This document shows, piece by piece, positions 8,149 to 14,984 of a stretch of DNA of 16,332 bases. Source of the DNA: Gammaproteobacteria bacterium (GTDB taxonomy: Bacteria > Pseudomonadota > Gammaproteobacteria > Steroidobacterales > Steroidobacteraceae); contig JASHUC010000362.1 of NCBI GenBank assembly GCA_030040235.1, forward strand, positions 1-16,332, in the 5' to 3' direction. The notes beneath the pieces are model-generated. The model worked only from the letters and a program-made list of their open reading frames with translations, searched no databases and had not been told where the DNA came from. Numbering within the stretch: the stretch's first letter is position 1; each line of letters begins with the position of its first letter. A program made the translations under genes and the position numbers.

Positions 8149-8237
8149 TCGTGCCCCCCGAGGCGTGAGAGCGCCGCCGTGAGCCAGTGAGTGACGGCGT
8201 AGAGCGCGACGATCGCAAGCACGAAGACCACGTCCAT
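8145..8237 (-). CDS. 30-residue membrane protein preceding kdpF
   Basis: This short frame starts MDVVFVLAIVALYAVTHW and ends LSRLGGHE. It has one predicted transmembrane helix (about residues 3-23) and a short polar tail. It is the first gene of the kdp operon, and its stop overlaps the kdpF start by ATGA. Small one-helix ORFs starting MD at this position occur in other kdp operons and usually go unannotated. I infer a role as an extra small subunit or leader, but no function is assigned. The evidence is the coupling, the acceptable GGGG ribosome-binding site about nine bases upstream, and the hydrophobic pattern. Confidence 0.7.
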   Translation of the reverse strand: MDVVFVLAIVALYAVTHWLTAALSRLGGHE

Positions 8238-8242
8238 GGAGA

Positions 8243-8254
8243 CACCCCGGGGTG
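8243..8254. repeat. Perfect 12-bp palindrome at the ribosome-binding site of the first kdp ORF
   Basis: CACCCCGGGGTG is fully self-complementary and ends five bases before the ATG at 8237. On the minus-strand message it contains the GGGG likely used as Shine-Dalgarno. It could be a protein-binding site or could occlude the ribosome-binding site. A palindrome of this size in GC-rich DNA may also be chance. Confidence 0.35.
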
Positions 8255-8286
8255 CATGACGACCCGGTTACGTTAGCGCGCGTGGT

Positions 8287-8302
8287 GTGAGCGAATCGTG
8301 AG
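8287..8302 (-). promoter_or_regulatory. Candidate KdpE-type direct repeat
   Basis: On the minus strand CTCAC-N6-CTCAC gives two copies at an 11-bp period. It ends 11 bases before the weak -10 candidate TAACGT, so it would occupy the -35 position. OmpR/PhoB-family regulators, to which KdpE belongs, commonly bind direct repeats with this period and placement. The assignment to KdpE is inference from location only. Confidence 0.35.
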
Positions 8303-8349
8303 GATTACTTAGTGCGTATGGCGCGGACGCGACCCCGCGGGCCGGAGCG

Positions 8350-9312
8350 TCAGTCGTGGCCTGCCCCGATGGTGCGCAGCCCCAAAGCGAACGCGAGCAC
8401 CTCCCGAGCGAGGCGCTCCTTGTCGGCAAGGCTGCGCATGAGCGTTGGCGCGACGCACACCGGGACGTCGAACTCGTCCGCGAGCCCCGCATCGGCCTCA
8501 TCCAGCACGAACCCGTCGATGAGAGGGGCGTAGTGCCGGGCCACCGTAAGCGGGGAAACCTCGAGCCCGAGCTCCCGCATGATCTTCGCGGTCGGGCCCT
8601 TGACGGCCTCACCCGCGATGAGCGGCGAGACCGCGATCACCGGAACCTTGCGGGCTGCGAGCCCGGCGCGCCAACCCGGGATTGCGAGGATCGGGTCGAT
8701 GCTCAGGTACGGGTTCGAAGGGCAGATGACGGCGGCCGCGAAGCCGCTGCCTCGCAGCCCCTCGAGCGCCCGCGTCGCCGCCCTCGCCTGCTCGGCGCCC
8801 TGGTAACGGATGCCCCGCACCGCCGGCTCACAGCGGCGGCGCACGAAGTAGTGCTGAAAGCCGAGGGTTCCCTCCTCGGTCTCGAGGACGGTGCGCACGC
8901 GATCATCCGACATCGGAACGATGTGCGTCGCAACGCCGAGGCGGCCTGCAAGGTAGGCGGCGATCGATGCCGGCGACTCGCCGGCCGCCAGGCGGCGGCT
9001 GCGCTCGATGTGCAGCGCGAGATCCTTGTCTCCGAGCCGAAACCAGACCTCTCCCCCGAGCCGATCCAGTTCGCCCATGAAATTCCAGCTCTCCTCGGCT
9101 CGTCCCCACCCGAGCTCGGGACTCGCAAGTCCCGCGAGCGTATACAGGGTCGTGTCGAGGTCCGGGGAGATCGCGAGGCCGAGGTGCTCGAAATCGTCGC
9201 CCGTATTGACCACGACGGTGAGTCCACCCGGCGCGAGGATGCCCTGCAGTCCGAGGGCGAGCTTCGCCCCGCCAATACCGCCCGAAAGCGCGAGAACGGA
9301 CCGAGGCCTCAT
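8350..9312 (-). CDS. cofD: CofD-family transferase (F420 biosynthesis)
   Basis: The 320-residue protein matches CofD/FbiA, which joins a phospholactate-type (or PEP/phosphoglycerate-derived) moiety to the deazaflavin Fo in coenzyme F420 synthesis. Visible motifs are LSGGIGGAKLA (9-19), VNTGDDFEHLGL (35-46), PDLDTTLYTLAG, CPSNPYLSIDPIL (197-209) and VSPLIAGEAVKGPTAKIM (228-245). Its length is normal for the family. The start at 9312 is preferred over an in-frame codon six residues upstream because its ATG overlaps the stop of the outer-membrane gene as ATGA, indicating coupled translation. No other F420 gene (cofC, cofE, cofG or cofH) is in the window. The substrate specificity cannot be read from sequence alone, and a CofD-like protein with another role is possible. 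Confidence 0.88.
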   Translation of the reverse strand: MRPRSVLALSGGIGGAKLALGLQGILAPGGLTVVVNTGDDFEHLGLAISPDLDTTLYTLAGLASPELGWGRAEESWNFMGELDRLGGEVWFRLGDKDLALHIERSRRLAAGESPASIAAYLAGRLGVATHIVPMSDDRVRTVLETEEGTLGFQHYFVRRRCEPAVRGIRYQGAEQARAATRALEGLRGSGFAAAVICPSNPYLSIDPILAIPGWRAGLAARKVPVIAVSPLIAGEAVKGPTAKIMRELGLEVSPLTVARHYAPLIDGFVLDEADAGLADEFDVPVCVAPTLMRSLADKERLAREVLAFALGLRTIGAGHD

Positions 9313-10319
9313 GAGGATCCCCAGCTCCACGCAAGACCCGCGAGGATGATGTCGCGGTCCTGATCATCGTGCGTGACGGCGCGGTGCCAGATGATGCGCG
9401 CCATGAGAGAGTGGGTGAGCTGCCAGCCCCCCGTCATGGACACCATGCCCGCGAGCCGCGACGCGTGCAGGCCATCGAAGCCGCTATAGGGCTGAAGCGC
9501 ATAGTACGGCCCCGTGCCGAGCCCGACCGAGAACCGGCCGCCGAGCCGCTGCACGACCCAGATCTCCCCGAGAACGCTGTTGTGGCGTCCGTCCAGACCG
9601 TCGTCTTCGTTCAACCAGCCGGCCGAGAGCTCGATGTGATTCGTCATCGCCCGGCGATACTCGACGCCGAAGGTGAGCGAGGCATCGTTGTCGTAGCTCG
9701 TGTAGTAGTTGTTGTCGGAGGTCTGCCCGGCGAACACGCCGAGCTGATTGATCCCGGAGACCTCCTCGCTGCCGGATCCGCCGGAGGCGCCGCCCTGCTC
9801 GAACAGACCCTCGAACCGGTAGCCGGCCCCGATGAGGATCAGTCGCGTGTCCACATTGCCCGGCGCATGAACTTCGCTCAGGTTCAGACGAGCGAACCAG
9901 TTTTCGGTTGCGTCAAACGTGAGCGAGCCGGTATAGATCTCCCCGATCCCGTGGTAATTGCGATACCAGGGCGGTCGGGCGATGTACTGAGTATCGAAAT
10001 AGGCGTAAGGACCCGCGCCGAGCGCGAAGCTGATCCGGTCGCGCCAGCGGGGCGTGACCGCCCACAGCTGTACCGCCCCGCCGTCGCGTTGGTGGTGGAA
10101 GAGATGCCCCTCGTTGAGGTACGAGAAGGAGGCGTCGAAGTAAGGCAGGAGGGGCTGGCGGTACTCCATCTGCCACCCGTAAGTGGACTCGCCGCCCCCG
10201 TCGGTCTGCCCGACGAGCGCGGCGAGCTCCTGCGCGCCGGCCTGCGAGAACATGGCGCAGCCTACCGCCAGGCACAGTGCGACGGCGCAGCGCCGTGCTC
10301 TGAGATTGCTCGCTGTCAC
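9309..10319 (-). CDS. Outer-membrane protein with two tandem beta-barrel repeats
   Basis: The protein has 336 residues. Residues 1-29 form a signal peptide with a cleavable SQAGA-Q end. The mature part consists of alternating aromatic/polar strands typical of outer-membrane barrels. Two homologous halves can be aligned by eye, about 31-169 and 192-333. Both begin with a GQT segment, continue through EYRQ/EYRR, YLNEG/WLNED and a LGAGPYA/LGTGPYYA hairpin, and end in DTRLILIGAGYRF or DRDIILAGLAWSW. They are joined by a Gly/Ser-rich linker (170-191). The start is GTG at 10319, since an in-frame TGA lies 12 codons upstream and no better start precedes the signal peptide. The gene overlaps cofD by four bases. 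Specific function unknown; a PagL-like fold is possible, but no catalytic motif was identified. Confidence 0.8.
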   Translation of the reverse strand: MTASNLRARRCAVALCLAVGCAMFSQAGAQELAALVGQTDGGGESTYGWQMEYRQPLLPYFDASFSYLNEGHLFHHQRDGGAVQLWAVTPRWRDRISFALGAGPYAYFDTQYIARPPWYRNYHGIGEIYTGSLTFDATENWFARLNLSEVHAPGNVDTRLILIGAGYRFEGLFEQGGASGGSGSEEVSGINQLGVFAGQTSDNNYYTSYDNDASLTFGVEYRRAMTNHIELSAGWLNEDDGLDGRHNSVLGEIWVVQRLGGRFSVGLGTGPYYALQPYSGFDGLHASRLAGMVSMTGGWQLTHSLMARIIWHRAVTHDDQDRDIILAGLAWSWGSS

Positions 10320-10371
10320 GCCGAGAGACTGCCGTGCATCGTCGGCACTGTATCAAAGCTCGGGCTGAATC

Positions 10372-10740
10372 TCAGCTGACGAGAGTGACGCTGCCTCCCG
10401 TTTGATGCGCGATCAGATCGGCGAGCAGCTCCTCGGAGAGCGCGACGCGGCCCTTCATGGCGTCCCAGCGCACGCGCACGGCTGCGGCCTGTTGCAACGT
10501 GAGCCCACTGATCGTATAGCAGGTCACGCAGCGGCCGTCGCTCGTCACCCAGTAGTCGCGCTGCGCCTGCGGGTCCCATGCGCGGGCGAAGAACTCCGCC
10601 ACCAGGCGCGGCCTGACCTCCTGCGCTTCGGGCAGATGCTCGAGCAGCCGGTCGAGCGCGGGGCCGTCGGACAGCTGTGCTTCGGCGCGCTGCACCCTCG
10701 CCTCATGCTCGCGCGCGCGACGCTTCCAGAGATTCGCCAT
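10372..10740 (-). CDS. Hypothetical protein, 122 residues
   Basis: I do not recognise this family. The N-terminal third is basic and helical (KRRAREHEARVQRAEAQL), suggesting a short coiled coil. A central WVTSDGRCVTCYTISGLT segment carries a CxxC pair, and the C-terminal part is helical. There is no signal peptide or membrane segment, so it is probably cytoplasmic. It starts 3 bp after the stop of the alcohol dehydrogenase gene, so the two are very likely co-translated. The coding frame is supported by this tight spacing and by the absence of a plausible competing gene. Confidence 0.72.
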   Translation of the reverse strand: MANLWKRRAREHEARVQRAEAQLSDGPALDRLLEHLPEAQEVRPRLVAEFFARAWDPQAQRDYWVTSDGRCVTCYTISGLTLQQAAAVRVRWDAMKGRVALSEELLADLIAHQTGGSVTLVS

Positions 10741-10743
10741 CCG

Positions 10744-11859
10744 CTATTGCCTGCTCCTCGAGGCTGCTATTTCCAGCACTGGTTTGATGGCAATGCCGTG
10801 CTCCATGTCGCGAAATGCATCAGCGATGCGCTCGAAGGGATAGAAGCGCAGCAGCCGGTCGAAGGGCAGCCGTCCCTGGCGGTAGTACTCGAGAAGCATG
10901 GGGATCGTGAGCTGCGGGGCGGCGTCGCCCCCGAGAATGCCCTGGAGCCTGCGTCCTCCGGCGAGCATCGGGAACATCGCCGGGGCCCATTCGCCCCGGG
11001 GAGCCGTGACGAAGCCCGCCGTTCCGCGCATCGCGAGGCACTCCAGTGCCTGCGTGAAGACCTCCGGCGCGAGCGTCGTGTTGAAGCTGAAATTCACGCC
11101 CTGTCCGGTGAGCTCGCGCACTCGGTGAGCCGCCTCGCCCTCGCGAGCATCGATCGCATCCGTCGCGCCGAGCTCGCGCGCGAGCGCCAGACGCTCGGGC
11201 ACCCGGTCGATCGCGATGATGCGGGCCGCCCCGACGAGCCGCGCAGCCATGACGGCCGAGAGCCCGACGCCTCCGGTGCCGAAGATGGCGATCGTGTCGC
11301 CGGCGCGCACCCGCAGGGCGTTGAGGACGGAGCCGGCTCCCGTGATGACGCCGCAGCCGAGCGGCCCGAGGATCCTGAGCGGCAAGTCCCTGGGCACCTT
11401 CACGGCGCTGCGCTCGGCCGCGATCGAGTACTCGGCGAACGACGACTGTCCGAAGAAGTGCCCGTAGAGCCGTTCGCCGTCGAGCTCGAGGGCGCTGGTG
11501 CCGTCCATCCGCAGTCCGCCGAAATTGCGCGGCAGCATCTCGTAGCAGTAGCTCGGAAGGTTCCGCTGACAGCTTGGGCAGTGCCCGCAGGAGCAGCCGC
11601 TCAGCACGACGTGATCGCCGGGCGCAAGACCGGTCACGCCGGCACCGACCTCCTCGACCACCCCCGCTCCCTCGTGCCCGAGCACCACCGGTTTGGGAGT
11701 TCCCGCTCCGCGGCCCGCATGCGCTCCGAGGTCGGTGTGGCAGATGCCGCTCGCAACGATCCGAACCAGAATCTCCCCGGCCTTTGGTGGACCGAGCTCG
11801 ACGCTCGCGAGCTCCGGATACGGAGCTCCGCTTCGCGACACGGCTGCCTGCATTCTCAC
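10744..11859 (-). CDS. Zinc-dependent alcohol dehydrogenase (aryl-alcohol type)
   Basis: This 371-residue MDR-superfamily enzyme is predicted to oxidise alcohols, probably benzyl or other aryl alcohols, with NAD+. Catalytic zinc ligands are Cys40 (GICHTD), His62-Glu63 (GHEGAG) and Cys169 (GPLGCG). The structural zinc loop has four cysteines at 91, 94, 97 and 105. The Rossmann motif GTGGVG (194-199) is followed by Asp218, which favours NAD over NADP. The layout GPLGCGVITGAGSVLN and the FYPFERIADAFRDME ending resemble benzyl-alcohol and glutathione-independent formaldehyde-type members. The substrate is inferred, not proven. The GTG at 11859 is preferred because GGGAGA lies about eight bases upstream; an ATG six bases further in is possible. 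It follows the MscS-type gene by 30 bp and is coupled to the small protein downstream. Confidence 0.9.
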   Translation of the reverse strand: MRMQAAVSRSGAPYPELASVELGPPKAGEILVRIVASGICHTDLGAHAGRGAGTPKPVVLGHEGAGVVEEVGAGVTGLAPGDHVVLSGCSCGHCPSCQRNLPSYCYEMLPRNFGGLRMDGTSALELDGERLYGHFFGQSSFAEYSIAAERSAVKVPRDLPLRILGPLGCGVITGAGSVLNALRVRAGDTIAIFGTGGVGLSAVMAARLVGAARIIAIDRVPERLALARELGATDAIDAREGEAAHRVRELTGQGVNFSFNTTLAPEVFTQALECLAMRGTAGFVTAPRGEWAPAMFPMLAGGRRLQGILGGDAAPQLTIPMLLEYYRQGRLPFDRLLRFYPFERIADAFRDMEHGIAIKPVLEIAASRSRQ

Positions 11860-11889
11860 GCGTTCTCTCCCTTGGGTCAGGTCAGACTC

Positions 11890-13917
11890 TCAGCCCTCCG
11901 GGCGCTTGATCGCGGGCTCTCCGGAGGGCACGACGGGCAATTTCGGCTCTTTCTCGAGTGCATCGCGTACCGCATGCAACATCTTCTGGTCGATCGTGAC
12001 CGCCCGATCGGCTTGCACCGGATAGCGTACCCCGAACTCGAGTCCCTTCTCCGTGAATGCCACGCGCACCTCGGGCCCGGGCATCGAGGTGTCGAAATCG
12101 ACCAGACGCTGGACGGCCGCGTGCTGCGCCTCGATCGCGCCCCGATAGTGCTCATATACCGCGTCCGCAGTCGCCTTGAGCCGCTGCTGCACCGCCTGCG
12201 CGTCGACGGTCGGGGACAGCGTCAGGCAAACGGTATGCCAGAGAAAGTCGGCGCCCGGGATCTGTTTGAAAAGCGCCTGGGGCTGGAAGAGCACCGAGTT
12301 CGACAGCACGACGACCCGGCCCGTCGAGTGCAGATCGGCGCCCCCGAGCTCCTGGATGTAAAGCCGGACGAGCCCGATATCGAGCACCCGTCCGGTGACC
12401 CCGGCCAGGGTGATGCGATCACCCACGCGCACCCCGTAGCGTCCGATGAGGAAGAAGTACGCGACCACCGACAGGATGACGTTCTGCAAGGCGACGGCCA
12501 GGCCGGCCGTGAGAAAGCCGACATAAGTCGCGAGCGAGCCGAGCTCCGAGACGAGCGTGAACATCAGCACCAGCACGATCGCGATCCCGACGGTCACGCG
12601 CCGCAACGTCTGGAACTGACTGCGGCGGCGCGCATCCCGCAGGTAGCGGAAGGTCGCCCGGCGCCAGATCTCCGAGCAGATGAGCACCACGGCGATGAGT
12701 ACGATCAGCACCCCGAGCCGCCAGGCGAGGTAACGCTCCACCGTCCCGAGCCGCGCATCGAGCGAGCTGCGCCAGGCGCTCAGCGCTCCCCGCGCATCAT
12801 CCAGCACGAAGTCCTGATCGCCGAGCGGCACGAGCAGCTTTGCGAGTTGCTGAAAGCGGCTCGCCGCCTGCTCGAGCGTGTCGCGGGCGCTCTCGAGCGC
12901 GGAGGTGCTCTGGCTGTCGAGCCCCGTCACGTTGGTATTGACGAGACTGCGGGCCTCGGTGATGAGTGGGGTGCGAAGCGTACCGAGCTCCTTGACGAGC
13001 GCTCCCGTCTGCGCCGTGGCACCGCTCAGCTGGTGGCTCGCGCTCTCGAGCGAGAACCACTCGCCGATGAGCGGAATGATGCCGGCCGATTGCAGAGGAA
13101 GGCTCGAGCTGGCAGGCGCCGCGCTGGTGCTCTTGGCCGCCGCGCTCGCGCCCGCAGCGCCCGATCCGGATCCCTCGGAGCTGGCGCCCGGGGCGACGCT
13201 GCCGGAAACCCCGCCCTGGCGGGCCTCCGGCACCGACCGCTCCAGATCCTGGATTTGTCCGAAAAGATCCTGGGGGCCGCGGGCCTGGGCTACGAGGGTC
13301 GAGGTCTGAAAGCGCGCGAGCTGCCCGAGCGTGGACTGCACTTCGCGCTCCAGGGCGATGGCCGCATTGATGTCCTTGCGCCGGGCGAGGAGTGCCGTGC
13401 GCGCTGACCCGATGGAGCGCGCGAGCTCGGCATCGGTCTGGGCGAGCTGTCCTTTGAGCGCCGTGAGACGATCGTTGAGGCGTGTAACCGCCTGATTGAG
13501 GCTCGCCTGCGGTGGTGCGGAACCCGAGGAAGCCGTGGTGCCGGGTGCCGTCGCCGCAACCAGCGCCGCCCCGTTGTATCCGAAACTGAACGCTTCCTTT
13601 ACCACCGCGAGCGCCGCCTGTTGCAGCTCGTCACGGGCGACCACATCCTGGGCGATTTCCGCAACTCGCTCCATGTCCTGCATCTGGCGGTACCAGTCGA
13701 CCGTCTGCCTCACGTGCGCGATGACCTGAGCCGCCGTAAGCGGAGGTTTCGCCGCAATCGGACTCGTCCCCGAGGCACTCGATGATGAGCTTGTTGCGGC
13801 GTGGACAGCCGGCTTGTCCGCCGCTTGCCGGGCCGCGCCTGCTCCCGTGGCGTAGCACACGGCGGCCCACAAAGCTACGTACGACAGGGTGCGCAGCGCG
13901 CGTCGCGACGCCCTCAA
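11890..13917 (-). CDS. MscS-family mechanosensitive channel with long periplasmic N-terminus
   Basis: In this 675-residue protein a signal peptide (about 1-29) precedes a long periplasmic part containing a Ser-rich patch (42-50), helical/coiled-coil segments (about 60-235) and an Ala/Gly/Ser-rich linker (236-273). Three membrane helices follow (about 396-417, 441-461, 464-492). The last carries the pore-like GLAVALQNVILSVVAYFF, followed by the MscS beta-domain signature VGDRITLAGVTGRVLDIGLV and a C-terminal alpha/beta domain. Predicted role: release of solutes on hypo-osmotic shock or gating by membrane tension, in the inner membrane. The start is TTG at 13917: a GGAGG lies four bases upstream, an in-frame TAG lies five codons before that TTG, and the signal peptide begins right there. 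It is divergent from the dioxygenase gene. Confidence 0.9.
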   Translation of the reverse strand: MRASRRALRTLSYVALWAAVCYATGAGAARQAADKPAVHAATSSSSSASGTSPIAAKPPLTAAQVIAHVRQTVDWYRQMQDMERVAEIAQDVVARDELQQAALAVVKEAFSFGYNGAALVAATAPGTTASSGSAPPQASLNQAVTRLNDRLTALKGQLAQTDAELARSIGSARTALLARRKDINAAIALEREVQSTLGQLARFQTSTLVAQARGPQDLFGQIQDLERSVPEARQGGVSGSVAPGASSEGSGSGAAGASAAAKSTSAAPASSSLPLQSAGIIPLIGEWFSLESASHQLSGATAQTGALVKELGTLRTPLITEARSLVNTNVTGLDSQSTSALESARDTLEQAASRFQQLAKLLVPLGDQDFVLDDARGALSAWRSSLDARLGTVERYLAWRLGVLIVLIAVVLICSEIWRRATFRYLRDARRRSQFQTLRRVTVGIAIVLVLMFTLVSELGSLATYVGFLTAGLAVALQNVILSVVAYFFLIGRYGVRVGDRITLAGVTGRVLDIGLVRLYIQELGGADLHSTGRVVVLSNSVLFQPQALFKQIPGADFLWHTVCLTLSPTVDAQAVQQRLKATADAVYEHYRGAIEAQHAAVQRLVDFDTSMPGPEVRVAFTEKGLEFGVRYPVQADRAVTIDQKMLHAVRDALEKEPKLPVVPSGEPAIKRPEG

Positions 13918-13921
13918 TGAG

Positions 13922-13926
13922 CCTCC
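13922..13926 (-). promoter_or_regulatory. Ribosome-binding site deciding the TTG start of the MscS-type gene
   Basis: GGAGG on the minus strand, four bases before TTG at 13917. With the upstream in-frame stop it fixes the start, since no ATG or GTG precedes the signal peptide. Confidence 0.7.
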
Positions 13927-13937
13927 AGACCGCTAAG

Positions 13938-13949
13938 TTGACAGGTCAA
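13938..13949. repeat. Inverted repeat over the -35 box (candidate operator)
   Basis: TTGAC-AG-GTCAA is a perfect 5-bp inverted repeat that includes the whole -35. A smaller one, TTGT-TC-ACAA (13963-13972), covers the -10 and predicted start site. Two dyads over a strong promoter suggest repression by a dimeric regulator, perhaps TetR- or MarR-like; no regulator gene is in the window. Confidence 0.4.
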
Positions 13950-13966
13950 AGCGTCGCTCCTATTGT
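13938..13966 (+). promoter_or_regulatory. Sigma70-type promoter of the dioxygenase gene
   Basis: TTGACA (13938-13943), a 17-bp spacer, then TATTGT (13961-13966): a perfect -35 and a four-of-six -10 at ideal spacing, pointing toward the plus-strand gene at 14025. This predicts a start of transcription near 13973 and a leader of about 50 bases with GGAG before the ATG. Confidence 0.65.
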
Positions 13967-14024
13967 TCACAAGCGTTCGCCCATCGTCGCAAAGGGCCGA
14001 GAAGGCTTCTACCGGAGAGCCGTC

Positions 14025-14978
14025 ATGTCAGACCGAATCCAGGGCCTACACCACATCACGCTCTGCACGGCCACCGCACAGGCCGACGTGGACTTCTTCG
14101 TGAAGGTGCTCGGCATGAACCTCGTGAAGCGAACGCTGCTCTACGATGGCGCCGAGCCTTTCTATCACCTTTATTTCTCCGATGCGCAGGGCTCACCGGG
14201 CAATCTCACGACCGTGTTTCCCTGGCGCCGTTCGGGCCGCAAGGCCCGTGCCGGCACCGGCCAGATCGCGCTCATCAGCTACACGGTCCCCTCGGGGTCG
14301 CTCGGGTTCTGGAACGAGCATCTGACGAAGAATCACGTCCCGATCCTCAAGCGCTACGAGCGCTTCGGGCAGCCGATTCTGCGGCTTCAGCACCCCGCGT
14401 GCACGATCAACTTCGAGCTGGTCGAAGACAATCGCGACACACGCAAGCCCTTCAAATCACCCTACGTTCCCGAGCAGTATGCCATTCGCGGCTTCCACAG
14501 CTGGACCGTGAGCCTGCGCGAGCTCGGAGACATGGATTATTTTCTCCAGGAAGGCTGGAACTACCGCCAGGCCGACAAGGACGGTGCCTTCGTACGTTAC
14601 GAGGTGGACCAAGGCGGTCCCGCACGCACGGTGGACATGCTCATCGAGCCTGAGAAGGCGCCCGGAAACTGGTCGTACGGCGAGGGGATGGTGCATCACT
14701 GCGCCTTCAACGTGCCCTCGCTCGAGGTGCAGGACAAGGTGAAGTTCGAGCTCGAACGCCTTGGATTTACTGACTGCTCGGAGCGCAAGCACCGCGGCTA
14801 CTTCCAGTCCGTGTACGTCCGCAGTCCCTCCGGGGCACTGTTCGAGGCGGCGCACACCATCGGATTCACCGTGGATGAGCCTGCCGACAAGCTCGGGCGC
14901 GAGCTCATCGTGTCCCCGCAGTTCAGCTCTCAGAAAGACGAGCTGGTGCGGCGCCTCAACGATCCGTTCGAGGTCTGA
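14025..14978 (+). CDS. Ring-cleaving extradiol dioxygenase (glyoxalase fold, hydroquinone type)
   Basis: This 317-residue protein consists of two vicinal-oxygen-chelate modules, resembling PcpA/MhqO/LinE-type enzymes that cleave hydroquinones or catechols with Fe(II). Likely metal ligands are His158 (RGFHSWTV), His224 or His225 (MVHHCAFN) and Glu274 (ALFEAAHTIGF). The N-terminal module begins GLHHITL (8-14) and carries the family segment ALISYTVPSGSLGFW. The open frame extends upstream to 13782, but that part is antisense to the MscS-type gene. The ATG at 14025 has GGAG eight bases upstream and gives the normal N-terminus. It is probably monocistronic, as the next gene is convergent only 6 bp after its stop. 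The physiological substrate, possibly a quinol from electrophile stress, is inference. Confidence 0.92.
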   Translation: MSDRIQGLHHITLCTATAQADVDFFVKVLGMNLVKRTLLYDGAEPFYHLYFSDAQGSPGNLTTVFPWRRSGRKARAGTGQIALISYTVPSGSLGFWNEHLTKNHVPILKRYERFGQPILRLQHPACTINFELVEDNRDTRKPFKSPYVPEQYAIRGFHSWTVSLRELGDMDYFLQEGWNYRQADKDGAFVRYEVDQGGPARTVDMLIEPEKAPGNWSYGEGMVHHCAFNVPSLEVQDKVKFELERLGFTDCSERKHRGYFQSVYVRSPSGALFEAAHTIGFTVDEPADKLGRELIVSPQFSSQKDELVRRLNDPFEV

Positions 14979-14984
14979 GCGGCC

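Larger units (their letters stand above)
8238..8349 (-). promoter_or_regulatory. Upstream region of the kdp operon
   Basis: This 112-bp gap between the cofD stop and the first kdp ORF is the only place for a dedicated kdp promoter. No strong sigma70 promoter is visible. A weak TAACGT (8275-8270) could be a -10, with an 11-bp-periodic direct repeat just upstream in place of a -35. A perfect 12-bp palindrome lies next to the first start codon. No hairpin followed by a T-run is seen for cofD termination. Confidence 0.4.

Noticed and set aside
8060..8257. N-terminal extension of kdpA by 66 residues
   Set aside because: The stretch encodes kdpF and the small membrane ORF in other frames. The extension has no hydrophobic pattern and the kdpA start at 8059 has a good ribosome-binding site.
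10364..10376. Small hairpin GCTGA-ATC-TCAGC at the end of the small-protein gene as a terminator
   Set aside because: The stem is only 5 bp, overlaps the stop codon and is not followed by a T-run.
10402..13407. Uninterrupted 1001-codon open frame on the plus strand
   Set aside because: It lies antisense to three well-supported genes (small protein, dehydrogenase, MscS-type channel). Its translation is Arg/His/Glu/Asp-rich with no recognisable domain, as expected for the mirror frame of GC-rich coding DNA.
13782..14024. N-terminal extension of the dioxygenase by 81 residues
   Set aside because: It would run through the promoter region and antisense to the MscS-type signal peptide; the ATG at 14025 has GGAG and the family N-terminus.
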